From contig CASCUT010000003.1 in assembly GCA_949155365.1 (NCBI GenBank), forward strand, positions 1 to 64,000: a stretch of DNA of 64,000 bases, in the 5' to 3' direction. Within the stretch, counting starts at the first letter, position 1. Each line of letters begins with the position of its first letter. Shown here piece by piece: positions 53,029 to 61,459 of this stretch. The DNA is from an uncultured Clostridia bacterium (lineage in GTDB: Bacteria > Bacillota > Clostridia > TANB77 > CAG-508). The position numbers and the translations under genes are program-made. Under the pieces are notes generated by a model. The model worked only from the letters and a program-made list of their open reading frames with translations, was not told the origin of the DNA and did not search any database.

Positions 53029-53935
53029 TGAAGAACAAAAAAGTTTTACATCTGCCCCGATAAACTGGTACCCAGGACATATGGCAAAAACAAAAAAACA
53101 AATTATAGAGGATTTAAAGCTAATTGATGTAGTAGTTATCATACTGGATGCTAGAATTCCAAGAGCAAGCCAAAATCCAGATTTACAAGAGTGGACAAAA
53201 GAGAAGAAAAAGATAATGGTACTAAACAAAAGTGATTTGGCAGAAGAAAAGAAAAATCAGGAATGGATAGAATATTATAGAAAGCAAGGAATATCAGCTG
53301 TACTAACGGATTCTAATACAGGAAAGGGGATTCCAGAAACAATTCGAGAAATCGAAAAAGTAGGGCAAGAAAGAAAAGAAATAGAAGCGCAAAAAGGTAG
53401 AAAAGGAAAATCCATTCGCGTAATGGTAGTAGGAATACCAAATGTAGGAAAATCTTCGTTTATTAATCGTATTACCAAAAAAAGTTCTATGGCAGTAGGA
53501 AACAAACCAGGGATAACAAGACAGAAACAATGGATTCGAGTAAAAGAAAATATTGAGTTATTAGATACACCAGGAATCTTGTGGCCCAAATTAGGACAAG
53601 AAGAAGTCGCTCTTAGGTTGGCATATACAGGAACCATCAAAGACGATGTATTGGAAAAAACAGAAGTAGCTTTCTACTTGCTAAAATACCTACTAGAAGA
53701 AAAAAGAGAAAATGTAATAACTCGCTATTCTTTTACCAAAGAAGAAATAGAAGAAATAATGAATAGAGAAGAATATCCAGAAAATGAGAATGTTTTAGAA
53801 ATTTTGCACCAAATAGGAAGAAAAAGAGGAGCCATCGTATCGGGTGGACGAGTAGACGAAGAAAAAGTAGCAAATTTATTATTAGAAGAATTTCGAAGTG
53901 GGAAATTAGGAAAAATGACACTAGAAACACCATAA
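53018..53935 (+). CDS. rbgA: Ribosome biogenesis GTPase RbgA (YlqF)
   Basis: 305 residues. Circularly permuted GTPase: G4 VLNKSDL comes first, then G1 GIPNVGKSSFINRI, G2 (PGITRQ) and G3 DTPGILWP. The start INWYPGHMAKTKKQIIEDL is diagnostic for RbgA. The C-terminal ANTAR-like RNA-binding domain is present. It is needed for late 50S assembly. Its ATG overlaps the TudS-like gene with AAAGGAAGTGACGTAA as ribosome site. mrnC follows 10 bp later. Confidence 0.95.
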   Translation: MSNSEEQKSFTSAPINWYPGHMAKTKKQIIEDLKLIDVVVIILDARIPRASQNPDLQEWTKEKKKIMVLNKSDLAEEKKNQEWIEYYRKQGISAVLTDSNTGKGIPETIREIEKVGQERKEIEAQKGRKGKSIRVMVVGIPNVGKSSFINRITKKSSMAVGNKPGITRQKQWIRVKENIELLDTPGILWPKLGQEEVALRLAYTGTIKDDVLEKTEVAFYLLKYLLEEKRENVITRYSFTKEEIEEIMNREEYPENENVLEILHQIGRKRGAIVSGGRVDEEKVANLLLEEFRSGKLGKMTLETP

Positions 53936-53945
53936 GGAGTAAGAA

Positions 53946-54350
53946 ATGGAAGAAATGATACCAAGAAAAAAAGAAATCGAAGAAGTAAAATTAATGCCCC
54001 CATTAGTATGGGCCTACATAGGAGACTGTGTGTATGAACTTTATATTCGTATGCAACTAGTAAATCATACAAAACTAAAACCACATAAACTACACCTAGA
54101 AAGCATCAAATACGTAAAAGCAAAGGCACAAGCAGAAATATTGGCTAGTATATATGATGATTTAACAGAAGAAGAACAAGATATTGTACGAAGAGGAAGA
54201 AATGCAGAAAATCACCATTTGCCAAAAAATGCAGAAGCAACAGATTACATGTATTCCACAGCATTTGAAGCATTGATAGGATATTTATACTTAAGTAAAC
54301 AGGATTCTCGCTTACAAGAAATTTTAGAAAAGTGCTATACTGCAATATAA
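53946..54350 (+). CDS. mrnC: Mini-ribonuclease III
   Basis: 134 residues, AAGGAG site. RNase III catalytic domain without dsRBD: PLVWAYIGDCVYELYIR (signature with catalytic Asp), RRGRNAENHHLPKNA and STAFEALIGYLYL (catalytic Glu). It matures 23S rRNA in Firmicutes, often with ribosomal protein L3 as cofactor. Co-transcribed with rbgA, so both act in 50S maturation. Confidence 0.95.
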   Translation: MEEMIPRKKEIEEVKLMPPLVWAYIGDCVYELYIRMQLVNHTKLKPHKLHLESIKYVKAKAQAEILASIYDDLTEEEQDIVRRGRNAENHHLPKNAEATDYMYSTAFEALIGYLYLSKQDSRLQEILEKCYTAI

Positions 54351-54417
54351 CATTTCTTAGCTTTGAATGTTATACCAGGAAGAAAGAGAAAGGACAGTAG
54401 AAAAATAAGAAAAAGAA

Positions 54418-54446
54418 TTGACAGAAGAGGGCAAACATGTTATGAT
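54418..54446 (+). promoter_or_regulatory. Promoter of tRNA-Glu
   Basis: TTGACA at 54418, 17-bp spacer, TATGAT at 54441, ending 19 bp before the tRNA. Confidence 0.85.
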
Positions 54447-54465
54447 AATAAGGCAATCACAATAT

Positions 54466-54540
54466 GGCCCCTTGGTCAAGCGGTTAAGACGCAGCCCTCT
54501 CAAGGCTGAATCATGGGTTCGATTCCCGTAGGGGTCACCA
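54466..54540 (+). tRNA. tRNA-Glu (CTC anticodon)
   Basis: Acceptor GGCCCCT with AGGGGTC. Anticodon stem CAGCC/GGCTG with loop CTCTCAA gives CTC. T arm GGGTTCGATTCCC. CCA is encoded. This reads GAG, a minor codon in so AT-rich a genome, so a TTC isoacceptor should exist elsewhere. Confidence 0.93.
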
Positions 54541-54574
54541 AACAATTGGTTATACCAATCAAAGAGAAAAAAAC

Positions 54575-54612
54575 AATATCGCCAAATACATAAAAATGTA
54601 TTTGGCGATATT
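54575..54612 (+). terminator. Perfect 17-bp hairpin after tRNA-Glu
   Basis: AATATCGCCAAATACAT and ATGTATTTGGCGATATT around AAAA, without a mismatch. Only a weak T tract follows (TGCTTCCGTATTCC). Confidence 0.7.
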
Positions 54613-54716
54613 GCTTCCGTATTCCATTTTTTTAATGGTTTTGTTAATTCGTATTCAAAAATATTACTGTAAAATAATCATTTTCAGCCTCCTAGAGGAA
54701 AAACATAAAAAATATA

Positions 54717-54745
54717 TTGTAAAAAAAAGTCTTTTGTGGTATAAC
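54717..54745 (+). promoter_or_regulatory. Promoter of the small protein-cdaA unit
   Basis: TTGTAA at 54717, 17-bp spacer, TATAAC at 54740. Confidence 0.65.
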
Positions 54746-54822
54746 TAATAATAGTGAGGTAGAAATAAAATTTCTTTTTTAAAAAGAAAGATAGATAGCA
54801 AAAGAGAGAAGGAGGTCATATT

Positions 54823-54945
54823 ATGGCTAAGAAAAAGAAAATGGATGCAGGAAAAATATTTGTAAAAGTAATGTCAGCCATTCTTGCTTTATTAATGGTA
54901 TTAGGAATAGCAGGAACATTATTATTTTACTTAATTGCAATGTAA
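54823..54945 (+). CDS. Small DUF4044-like membrane protein (40 aa)
   Basis: The ATG follows GAAGGAGGTCATATT. The product begins MAKKKKMDAGKIFVKVMSAI, a Lys-rich N-terminus, and has one membrane helix (about 12-38: LALLMVLGIAGTLLFYLIAM). Size and pattern fit the tiny DUF4044-type Firmicute proteins. It is first in a unit with cdaA, 27 bp upstream of it, so it may be an accessory subunit of the cyclase; this is inference only. Confidence 0.65.
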   Translation: MAKKKKMDAGKIFVKVMSAILALLMVLGIAGTLLFYLIAM

Positions 54946-54972
54946 AACAAAATATAAAGGAAGAACAAACAA

Positions 54973-55881
54973 ATGAAAGATAATTTTTTTAGTGCAATGG
55001 ATACGGTTTGGCAAATCAATATTGTAGACTATATACAAGGATTACAACAACATCCCATTCGATTTGTTACCGCCATTATTGATATTGCCATTGTTATCTA
55101 TTTGGCATATCAATTAATAAAAATAACAAAAAAATCAAGAGTATGGCAATTAATAAAAGGAATAGGGCTTTTAATTATTCTTACTCTGGTTAGTGGCTGG
55201 GTACACTTTGATATATTAAATACCATTTTAACCACCATTATGTCTTATGGTGTGATTGCTATGATTGTTATTTTTGGACCAGAATTAAGAAGAGGGTTAG
55301 AGCAATTAGGAACCAATAAATTAACTAGATTTTTTGGGATTGATAAAAATATGATTACCAAAACCAAAGAAGATATCTACAAAATAGTGATTGCCTCAAA
55401 AGAATTAGCTTCCCATAAAACAGGAGGATTAATTGTAATAGAACGAGATATCAAATTAGGAGATATTGCAGAAACGGGAGTAGAAATGAATGCGGAAGTA
55501 TCACCACAATTACTAGTCAATTTATTTGTGCCAAATACTCCTCTGCACGATGGAGCAGTGGTGATTAGTAACAACAAAATTACAGCAGCGGCATGTATCT
55601 TACCTCTTTCCAATGACAAAGAAATTGCGAAAGAATTAGGAACGAGACATAGAGCAGGAATTGGAATATCAAAAGAAACCGATTGTATCGTAGTGATTAT
55701 TTCAGAAGAAACTGGAAAAATATCAGTAGCCAAAGACGGAACATTAATTGCAGACGTAGAAGAAGAAACACTAAAAAAATTATTATTAAAGAATATTGTT
55801 ACCAATCGATTTATCGAAGGAAAAAACAATAAAAAAAGCAAACTAGAAAAACTAAGAACAAAGTTAAAGAAGAAAGAATAG
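54973..55881 (+). CDS. cdaA: Diadenylate cyclase CdaA
   Basis: 302 residues. Three N-terminal membrane helices (about 31-110), then the DAC domain with PNTPLHDGAVVISNN (DGA motif) and GTRHRAGIG (RHR motif), both needed to make c-di-AMP from ATP. A Lys-rich C-terminal tail follows. c-di-AMP controls potassium and osmolyte uptake. The usual partners ybbR/cdaR and glmM are not downstream; instead a 40-residue membrane protein precedes it. Confidence 0.95.
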   Translation: MKDNFFSAMDTVWQINIVDYIQGLQQHPIRFVTAIIDIAIVIYLAYQLIKITKKSRVWQLIKGIGLLIILTLVSGWVHFDILNTILTTIMSYGVIAMIVIFGPELRRGLEQLGTNKLTRFFGIDKNMITKTKEDIYKIVIASKELASHKTGGLIVIERDIKLGDIAETGVEMNAEVSPQLLVNLFVPNTPLHDGAVVISNNKITAAACILPLSNDKEIAKELGTRHRAGIGISKETDCIVVIISEETGKISVAKDGTLIADVEEETLKKLLLKNIVTNRFIEGKNNKKSKLEKLRTKLKKKE

Positions 55882-55919
55882 CAAGAGAAAAAAGAATGTT
55901 AAAGAGTTTAAAAATAAAA

Positions 55920-55952
55920 AATTGCGATTTAATTTTTACATTAAATCGCAAT
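55920..55952 (+). terminator. Hairpin between cdaA and truA
   Basis: ATTGCGATTTAAT and ATTAAATCGCAAT are perfect arms, followed by TCTATT, just before the truA ribosome site. Confidence 0.65.
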
Positions 55953-55975
55953 TCTATTATAAAGGGGCAAATAAT

Positions 55976-56717
55976 ATGAAAAATATTAGATTAACAATTG
56001 AATATGATGGAAAAGACTTTAATGGATGGCAAAAACAACCAGATAAATTAAATATACAAGGAGAAATTGAAAGAGCAATTGAGCAAATTACAGGAGAACC
56101 AGTAGAACTAATTGCTTCAGGAAGAACAGATGCAGGAGTACATGCGATTGCTCAAATGGCAAACTTTAAGACCAATAGCAATTTTGAAGTAGAAAAATAT
56201 CCCATAGCTTTAAACTCAAAACTTAAAAAATCAATTCGAATTCAAAAAGCAGAAGAAGTAGAAGAAAGATTTCATTGTAGGTATAGTTGCAAGCAAAAAA
56301 CATATCGCTATATCATCAACAATAGTAAGCAAGGTTCTGCTATTTACCGCAATTTAGAATATTTTGTACCAAACAAATTAGATACCAATGCCATGGAAAA
56401 AGCAATGAAAGAATTTGAGGGAGAACATGATTTTAAAGCCTTTAAAGCAAGTGGAACCAGTAGCAAAAGTAGTGTAAGAATAATTTATAAGGCAGAATTA
56501 AAGAAAGAAGCAGATAGAATTATATTAGAATTTACAGGAAACGGATTTTTATATAATATGGTAAGAATTATAGCAGGAACCATAGTAGAAGTACGGGCTA
56601 GGTAAAATAAAACCAGAAGAGATACCAGATATTATTAAATCAGGAGAAAGAACAAGAGCAGGAAAAACTTTGCCACCTTATGCATTATACTTAGTAAAAG
56701 TAGAATATGAATCATAA
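55976..56717 (+). CDS. truA: tRNA pseudouridine(38-40) synthase, interrupted by a +1 shift at CGG
   Basis: ATG 55976 after AAAGGGG; an earlier in-frame Met is inside the hairpin. The first frame gives most of Tru[17 protein letters not shown], the catalytic Asp in [41 protein letters not shown]. It then reads GTA CGG GCT AGG and stops at 56605. The extra C is at 56594. Skipping it gives [19 protein letters not shown], then [16 protein letters not shown], ending at 56717 (246 residues, normal for TruA). The lost 40 residues are the conserved C-terminal part that completes the fold. Same shift signature as dapF, the ABC ATPase and the M23 gene. Confidence 0.9.
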
Positions 56718-56722
56718 TAGAT

Positions 56723-56782
56723 AAAACTTTAGTAATCCCCAAAAAAATTAACAAAAAAGGAGGGGATAACTAAAGTTTTTTT
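56723..56782 (+). terminator. Terminator after truA
   Basis: AAAACTTTAGTAATCCCC pairs with GGGGATAACTAAAGTTTT, then a T run. It begins 6 bp after the frame-restored stop at 56717, supporting that end. Confidence 0.82.
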
Positions 56783-56848
56783 ATGGGAACAGAAAATAGA
56801 AAAAAATCATATAATATATCAAAAGAGAAAACATAAGGAGAGAGAAAG

Positions 56849-57337
56849 ATGAATTTATTATTACTATTTTTTGCTTTACCTATTGCAACAATTATCCTTG
56901 CTGTTGTATTAGAAAAAATACTAAGGTGTCCATTTCTAGTATCAGCCACCTTTTTTGCGATATATTTGATTATAGCATTTAGTTTGTTTGACGCTATGTT
57001 TTTAGTATTTGTAATTGCTTACACAATTCTTGCTTTTCTATCAGCACTTATTGCAGAATGCTTCTATAGACGATGTAACAATGAAAGAAAATGCTCATTA
57101 AAATGTTGTTTGTGTACACAAAACAATAATAATAACAATACCATTACATTAAGTAATCAGGATATTGCAAGAATTGCAAATCAATTAGCAAATATGCAAA
57201 ATGATTCATGTAGTCAAGGAAGAATGGGAAATAACAACGGTAGTTGCAATTGTAATTGTTCGAATGATATAGCAACTGTAAATGTAACCAATAATACGAC
57301 AGGAGGAAGAACAAACTGGTGTTGTTATAGAAAATAA
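56849..57337 (+). CDS. DUF2651-like membrane protein with Cys/Asn-rich tail
   Basis: 162 residues, AAGGAGAGAG site. Three hydrophobic helices in the first 75 residues (LLLLFFALPIATIILAVVL, then SATFFAIYLIIAFSLFDAMF) resemble the YbeF/DUF2651 membrane domain. The second half is soluble and unusual: Cys clusters (CSLKCCLC, CNCNCS, WCCYRK) separated by Asn runs (NNNNNN) and a helix (NQDIARIANQLANMQ). Cys/Asn enrichment recalls the two tiny peptides at 3.0-3.4 kb. Function unknown; metal or disulfide chemistry at the membrane is possible. Confidence 0.6.
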   Translation: MNLLLLFFALPIATIILAVVLEKILRCPFLVSATFFAIYLIIAFSLFDAMFLVFVIAYTILAFLSALIAECFYRRCNNERKCSLKCCLCTQNNNNNNTITLSNQDIARIANQLANMQNDSCSQGRMGNNNGSCNCNCSNDIATVNVTNNTTGGRTNWCCYRK

Positions 57338-57384
57338 GGAAGAATAAAATAGAAAAAAGTTAAAATACGGTACAATAGGATATA

Positions 57385-57433
57385 AAAACTAAGAGGAAGG
57401 ATTCGTTTTTTTGAGAATCCTTCTTTTTAGTTT
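57385..57433 (+). terminator. Terminator after the Cys/Asn-rich membrane protein
   Basis: AAAACTAAGAGGAAGGATTC pairs with GAATCCTTCTTTTTAGTTTT around a T-rich loop. Confidence 0.75.
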
Positions 57434-57532
57434 TGTGCAGATTAATTCTTTTTGATAAAGATAAGATAAAAGCGGTTAATCTTACAAATGGGAGAGAAAA
57501 TATTTGGTATGTACTAGTAAATGAATAAATAA

Positions 57533-57591
57533 TTAACAAAATCTTAAACCTTTATTAAACTACTTTATTTAACACGAAAAGAAGATATAAT
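57533..57591 (+). promoter_or_regulatory. Direct repeats at 11-bp period and -10 of the ABC transporter unit
   Basis: TTAACA (57533), TTAAAC (57544), TTAAAC (57555) and a weaker TATTTA (57566) recur every 11 bp, the arrangement bound by OmpR/PhoB-type response regulators. TATAAT follows at 57586 with no good -35, as in activated promoters. Confidence 0.6.
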
Positions 57592-57616
57592 AGAAAAAAG
57601 AAAAAAGAAAGAGGGA

Positions 57617-58292
57617 ATGAAATTGGAAATTTTGAGAGTAGAAAATTTAAGCAAATATTATGGAAAAGGAGAAACAATGGTAAAAGCCTTAGATCATGTT
57701 TCCTTTACCATAGAAGAAGGGGAGTTTGTAGCAATTGTTGGTCCATCAGGTTCACGGAAAATCTACTATGTTACATATGTTAGGAGGAGTAGATAGGCCA
57801 ACAGAAGGAAAAGTATGGATTAATGGAACGAATATTTATGACTTGAATGTGGATGAACTTGCTATTTTTCGTAGGAGAGAAATTGGATTAATATATCAAT
57901 TTTATAATTTAATTCCAGTATTAAATGTAGAAGAAAACATCACACTTCCTATACTATTAGACCATAAGAAAGTAGACAAAGAAAGATTAAAAGAAATTAT
58001 TGAGATATTAGGTTTGGAAAAAAGAATAAAACATTTACCAAATCAATTATCAGGAGGACAACAACAACGTGTTTCAATTGGAAGAAGTTTAATCAATAAT
58101 CCATCCATCATTTTAGCAGACGAACCAACAGGAAATTTGGATAGTAAAAATTCGAAAGAGATTATGCAATTGTTGAAAGCATCTAATAAACAATATCATC
58201 AAACTCTTATTATGATTACACATGATAAAAACATTGCACAAGAAGCAGACCGTATTATTACCATTGAAGATGGTAAAATGGTAGAAGGATAG
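57617..58292 (+). CDS. MacB/BceA-type ABC ATPase, interrupted by a +1 shift at CGG
   Basis: Start at ATG 57617 or TTG 57623 (the latter is better spaced from GAAAGAGGG). The first 46 codons read [20 protein letters not shown] and VGPSGS, then CGG. The extra C at 57755 splits the Walker A motif: TCA CGG AAA is found where TCA GGA AAA (Ser-Gly-Lys) is expected. Skipping it gives [20 protein letters not shown], the Q-loop, [18 protein letters not shown] and ITHDKNIA to 58292 (224 residues, normal). No start codon after the break could restore a P-loop. Followed 14 bp later by its FtsX-type permease. Confidence 0.88.
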
Positions 58293-58306
58293 GGGGAAAA
58301 GAAAAA

Positions 58307-60916
58307 TTGAAAATATTAAATGAAATTACCAAAAAATATTTGAAATTAAATCGAAAAAGAACAATTGTAACCATTATTGGCATTATCCTATCTGGTGCTA
58401 TGATTAGTGCGGTAACAACGCTTGCTGTCACATTTCAAAATTTTATGATTAGAGTAGAAATTGCCGAAAGTGGAGAATGGCAGTCAATGCTAAAAAATGT
58501 TACCTATCAAGAAATCGAACAAATTGAGAAGAAAAAAGAAATAAAAGAAACATTGATAATGAAACCAATTTCAATTGCGCAAAATCCATATTCAGAGGAT
58601 GAATTTATTTATCTGTATGGCTATGAAAAAGAGGCATTAGAAAAAATGAATGGAAGATTACTAGAAGGGAGAATGCCAGAAAATGAACAGGAAATAGTAT
58701 TAAGTCGTACTTTCTTTGATGGAAAAGAAAATGAACCAAAGATAGGAGAAAAAGTCACCTTTGTGTTAGGAAAAAGAATGTTAGATGGGGAAGAGATGAT
58801 TTCGCAAAGAAAGCAAGAGAAGGAAACATTTCTTGCTTCTGAAACGAAGACTTATACCGTGTGTGGAAAAATGCAAAAACCAGTATTTGAAACTTCGAGA
58901 GATCATTATACTTCAGGAATAACACTATTAAATCGAAATCAAATAAAGGCAGAAGATAAAGTAAACATTGGATTAATCCATAAACAAGTAAAAAGCACAT
59001 ATCAAAATACAGAAAAAATAGCGGAAGAATTAGGGTTATACCAGAAAGGCTATGATACTTCACTGAAAATCTATGACGTGGATTACAACAGTTATGTACT
59101 TGCTTACCAAGGTGTTAGTGATGACTTAGGATTTAATGGAATGCTATATTCCGTATGTGGTATTTTAATTGTTGTTATAATGATAGGTTCTATTTTAGTA
59201 ATTTATAATAGTTTTGCTATTTCCGTATCGGAAAGAAAAAAACAATTTGGAATGTTGGCTTCCCTAGGGGCAACCAAAAAGCAAATAAAAAAATCGGTAC
59301 TATATGAAGGAGTGGTAGTAGGTAGTATTGGAATACCATTTGGTATCTTAGCAGGAATTGGAGGAATAGCGATTACTCTAAAAATAGTAGATCAATTATT
59401 AGAGCCAATGTTTGCGGAAGTAGGATGGCATTTAAGTCTTTGCGTATCTTGGACTTCTATCCTAATAGCAGTTATGTTTATTGCTCTTACCATTTACTTA
59501 TCTGTTATGCTTCCAGCAAAAAAAGCAAGTAAAATTAGTCCAATTGAAGCAATAAGACAAACAACAGATATTAAGGCAAAAGCAAAGAAGTTGAAAACTA
59601 AGAAATGGATTTATCATGTATTTGGTATTTCTGGAGAACTTGCTATGAAAAACTTAAAGAGAAGTAAAAAACGTTATCGTACTACTGTTATTTCCTTGGT
59701 AATTAGTATTGTACTATATTTAGCAACAAGTGGATTTGTAGGATATATGTTTGAGGGATTTGATACTGTATATACAACCGTAGAGTATGACTATATGATT
59801 TTATTAAATGCAATGAAGGAAGAAGAAGAACTATTACAAAAGCTTCGTACAAATGCAGTAGAAAAGTTGACAGCTTGTAAACAAGAAGTAATAAGATTAG
59901 AAATACCATCAGAAAAACTAAATGAAAAAATAAAACAAGCATTTAATGAAGAAAATGAAAAATATGGAATGAAAAAGATTGAAGAAACCTATGATTTGAC
60001 AGCTAGAATTTATGCATTAGATGAACAAACATATCAGGAATATCTAAAAAAATTAGGATTAAAACGACTAGACGAAGACGAATATATTTTGGTAAACTAT
60101 GTGAATTTATTAACCAGTTATCAATTGGAAAGTGAAATATTAAATTATAATGCACAAGAAGAAATTCAATCACCAATTTTTCAATATAACTATGATGAAG
60201 AAACAGAAGAAACAAAAGAAGAACAAATTGGAACAAGAAAAATGAAATTAGCAAAAGTGACAAAAGAATTACCGTTTGGAATACAAGAAAATACGCTTCC
60301 AGGTTCTGCTACCTTTATTACTTCGAAGGAAAATTTTAGCAAAATACAAAGGCAAGCAGAAAATAGAGAAATGGAAGTGATGGTAAAAGCCAATAATTCT
60401 AAGCAATTTGAAGAAACGATAAAAGAACTAAAAGAACAATACCCCAAAGCAGGATTAGAGAATATTTATAATGTCAAAGAACAAATGCAACAAATGAAAA
60501 ACTTAAAATTAATTATTGAAATCTTCTTATATGGTTTCATCTTCTTAATATCTGCAATAGGGGTATCCAATGTGTTTAATACCATATCAACCAATATTAC
60601 ACTAAGAAGACGTGAATTTGCAAATTTGAAATCAATCGGAATGACAAATAAACAATTTAAGAAAATGTTAAACTTAGAATGTATTTTCTATGGAACGAAA
60701 GCTTTATTATATGGAATTCCACTTGGCATATTAGTATGTTTCTTACTAAATCAAGCATTTGGAAACATGTTAGCATTCTTATTTGAAATACCTTGGAACA
60801 GTATTTTCGTTAGTGTAATAGCAATCTATTTTGTTGTATTTGCTACGATGCTGTATGCTAGTAGAAAGGTGAAAAAAGAAAACATCATTGATGTAATTCG
60901 AGATGATAATGTATAA
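58307..60916 (+). CDS. FtsX-type ABC permease, peptide-export or defence type
   Basis: 869 residues, TTG start after ATAGGGGGAAAAG. It has ten predicted membrane helices, in two FtsX-like blocks (about 275-415 and 730-865) plus N-terminal and central single helices, with large extracytoplasmic loops. SVSERKKQFGMLASLGATKKQIKK and LRRREFANLKSIGMTNKQFKK are the paired FtsX motifs. Works with the adjacent ATPase, likely exporting or sensing antimicrobial peptides or lipoproteins; the OmpR-type repeats upstream fit stress-induced control. No two-component genes are adjacent. Confidence 0.85.
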   Translation: MKILNEITKKYLKLNRKRTIVTIIGIILSGAMISAVTTLAVTFQNFMIRVEIAESGEWQSMLKNVTYQEIEQIEKKKEIKETLIMKPISIAQNPYSEDEFIYLYGYEKEALEKMNGRLLEGRMPENEQEIVLSRTFFDGKENEPKIGEKVTFVLGKRMLDGEEMISQRKQEKETFLASETKTYTVCGKMQKPVFETSRDHYTSGITLLNRNQIKAEDKVNIGLIHKQVKSTYQNTEKIAEELGLYQKGYDTSLKIYDVDYNSYVLAYQGVSDDLGFNGMLYSVCGILIVVIMIGSILVIYNSFAISVSERKKQFGMLASLGATKKQIKKSVLYEGVVVGSIGIPFGILAGIGGIAITLKIVDQLLEPMFAEVGWHLSLCVSWTSILIAVMFIALTIYLSVMLPAKKASKISPIEAIRQTTDIKAKAKKLKTKKWIYHVFGISGELAMKNLKRSKKRYRTTVISLVISIVLYLATSGFVGYMFEGFDTVYTTVEYDYMILLNAMKEEEELLQKLRTNAVEKLTACKQEVIRLEIPSEKLNEKIKQAFNEENEKYGMKKIEETYDLTARIYALDEQTYQEYLKKLGLKRLDEDEYILVNYVNLLTSYQLESEILNYNAQEEIQSPIFQYNYDEETEETKEEQIGTRKMKLAKVTKELPFGIQENTLPGSATFITSKENFSKIQRQAENREMEVMVKANNSKQFEETIKELKEQYPKAGLENIYNVKEQMQQMKNLKLIIEIFLYGFIFLISAIGVSNVFNTISTNITLRRREFANLKSIGMTNKQFKKMLNLECIFYGTKALLYGIPLGILVCFLLNQAFGNMLAFLFEIPWNSIFVSVIAIYFVVFATMLYASRKVKKENIIDVIRDDNV

Positions 60917-60918
60917 CA

Positions 60919-60950
60919 AAAAGAAGGATTCTAAAAAGAATCCTTCTTTT
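60919..60950. terminator. Terminator after the ABC permease
   Basis: AAAGAAGGATTC and GAATCCTTCTTT arms around TAAAAA, with T/A tracts on both sides. Also faces the minus-strand gene. Confidence 0.88.
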
Positions 60951-60973
60951 GTCTTAAATTCGATTTTTCGATT

Positions 60974-61336
60974 TTACATTGCAGAAAAATCGAAAGAAAC
61001 TTTGAAAGAAAAAAAAGAAAGTAGCAATGTAACAATTTGATAAGCGAGATAAAAATCGAATCCAAAAAGTTTAGATACGATAAAACATAAAAGTAAAGGT
61101 AACGCGATGATGAAGCAAACAACGAGAAGGTAGGGGATAGAAACGCTAACTGCGTCTGCAAGGTTTCCATCAAGGATACCAAGACATAAGGTTGAAATAA
61201 TCTCCAATCCTAATTGCCATGACGAAGCAATAAGGTAGAAAATAAGAAATACAATTCCTTGAGAACAACCACATGTACTTGCAAGCAAAAAACTTAATGC
61301 CCAGACAATAAACCACCGTACCAGATTTTTTAACAT
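60974..61336 (-). CDS. Hypothetical membrane protein (120 aa)
   Basis: Minus strand, ATG at 61336 after AAAAAGGAGGACATTACTT. About four hydrophobic helices (WFIVWALSFLLA, VFLIFYLIASSWQLGLEII, LLVVCFIIALPLLLCFIVS, IVTLLLSFFSF) with a CGC motif in the first loop (LASTCGCSQG). Not recognised. It stands alone between the ABC transporter and the cpaB unit. Confidence 0.6.
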   Translation of the reverse strand: MLKNLVRWFIVWALSFLLASTCGCSQGIVFLIFYLIASSWQLGLEIISTLCLGILDGNLADAVSVSIPYLLVVCFIIALPLLLCFIVSKLFGFDFYLAYQIVTLLLSFFSFKVSFDFSAM

Positions 61337-61459
61337 AAGTAATGTCCTCCTTTTTGTTGATGTTCTTCACTAATTAGTAAGTAAAGAAAAATAGATAAAT
61401 GTAACTAAAAATAATTATAACAAAAAAGTAAACATAATACAAGAAAAAAACTGAAAAAT

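Noticed and set aside
18571-57760. CGG reassigned to another amino acid
   Set aside because: Reassignment would keep the reading frame; here the frame itself must change at each site for the conserved protein to continue, so a shift or an error is the only reading.
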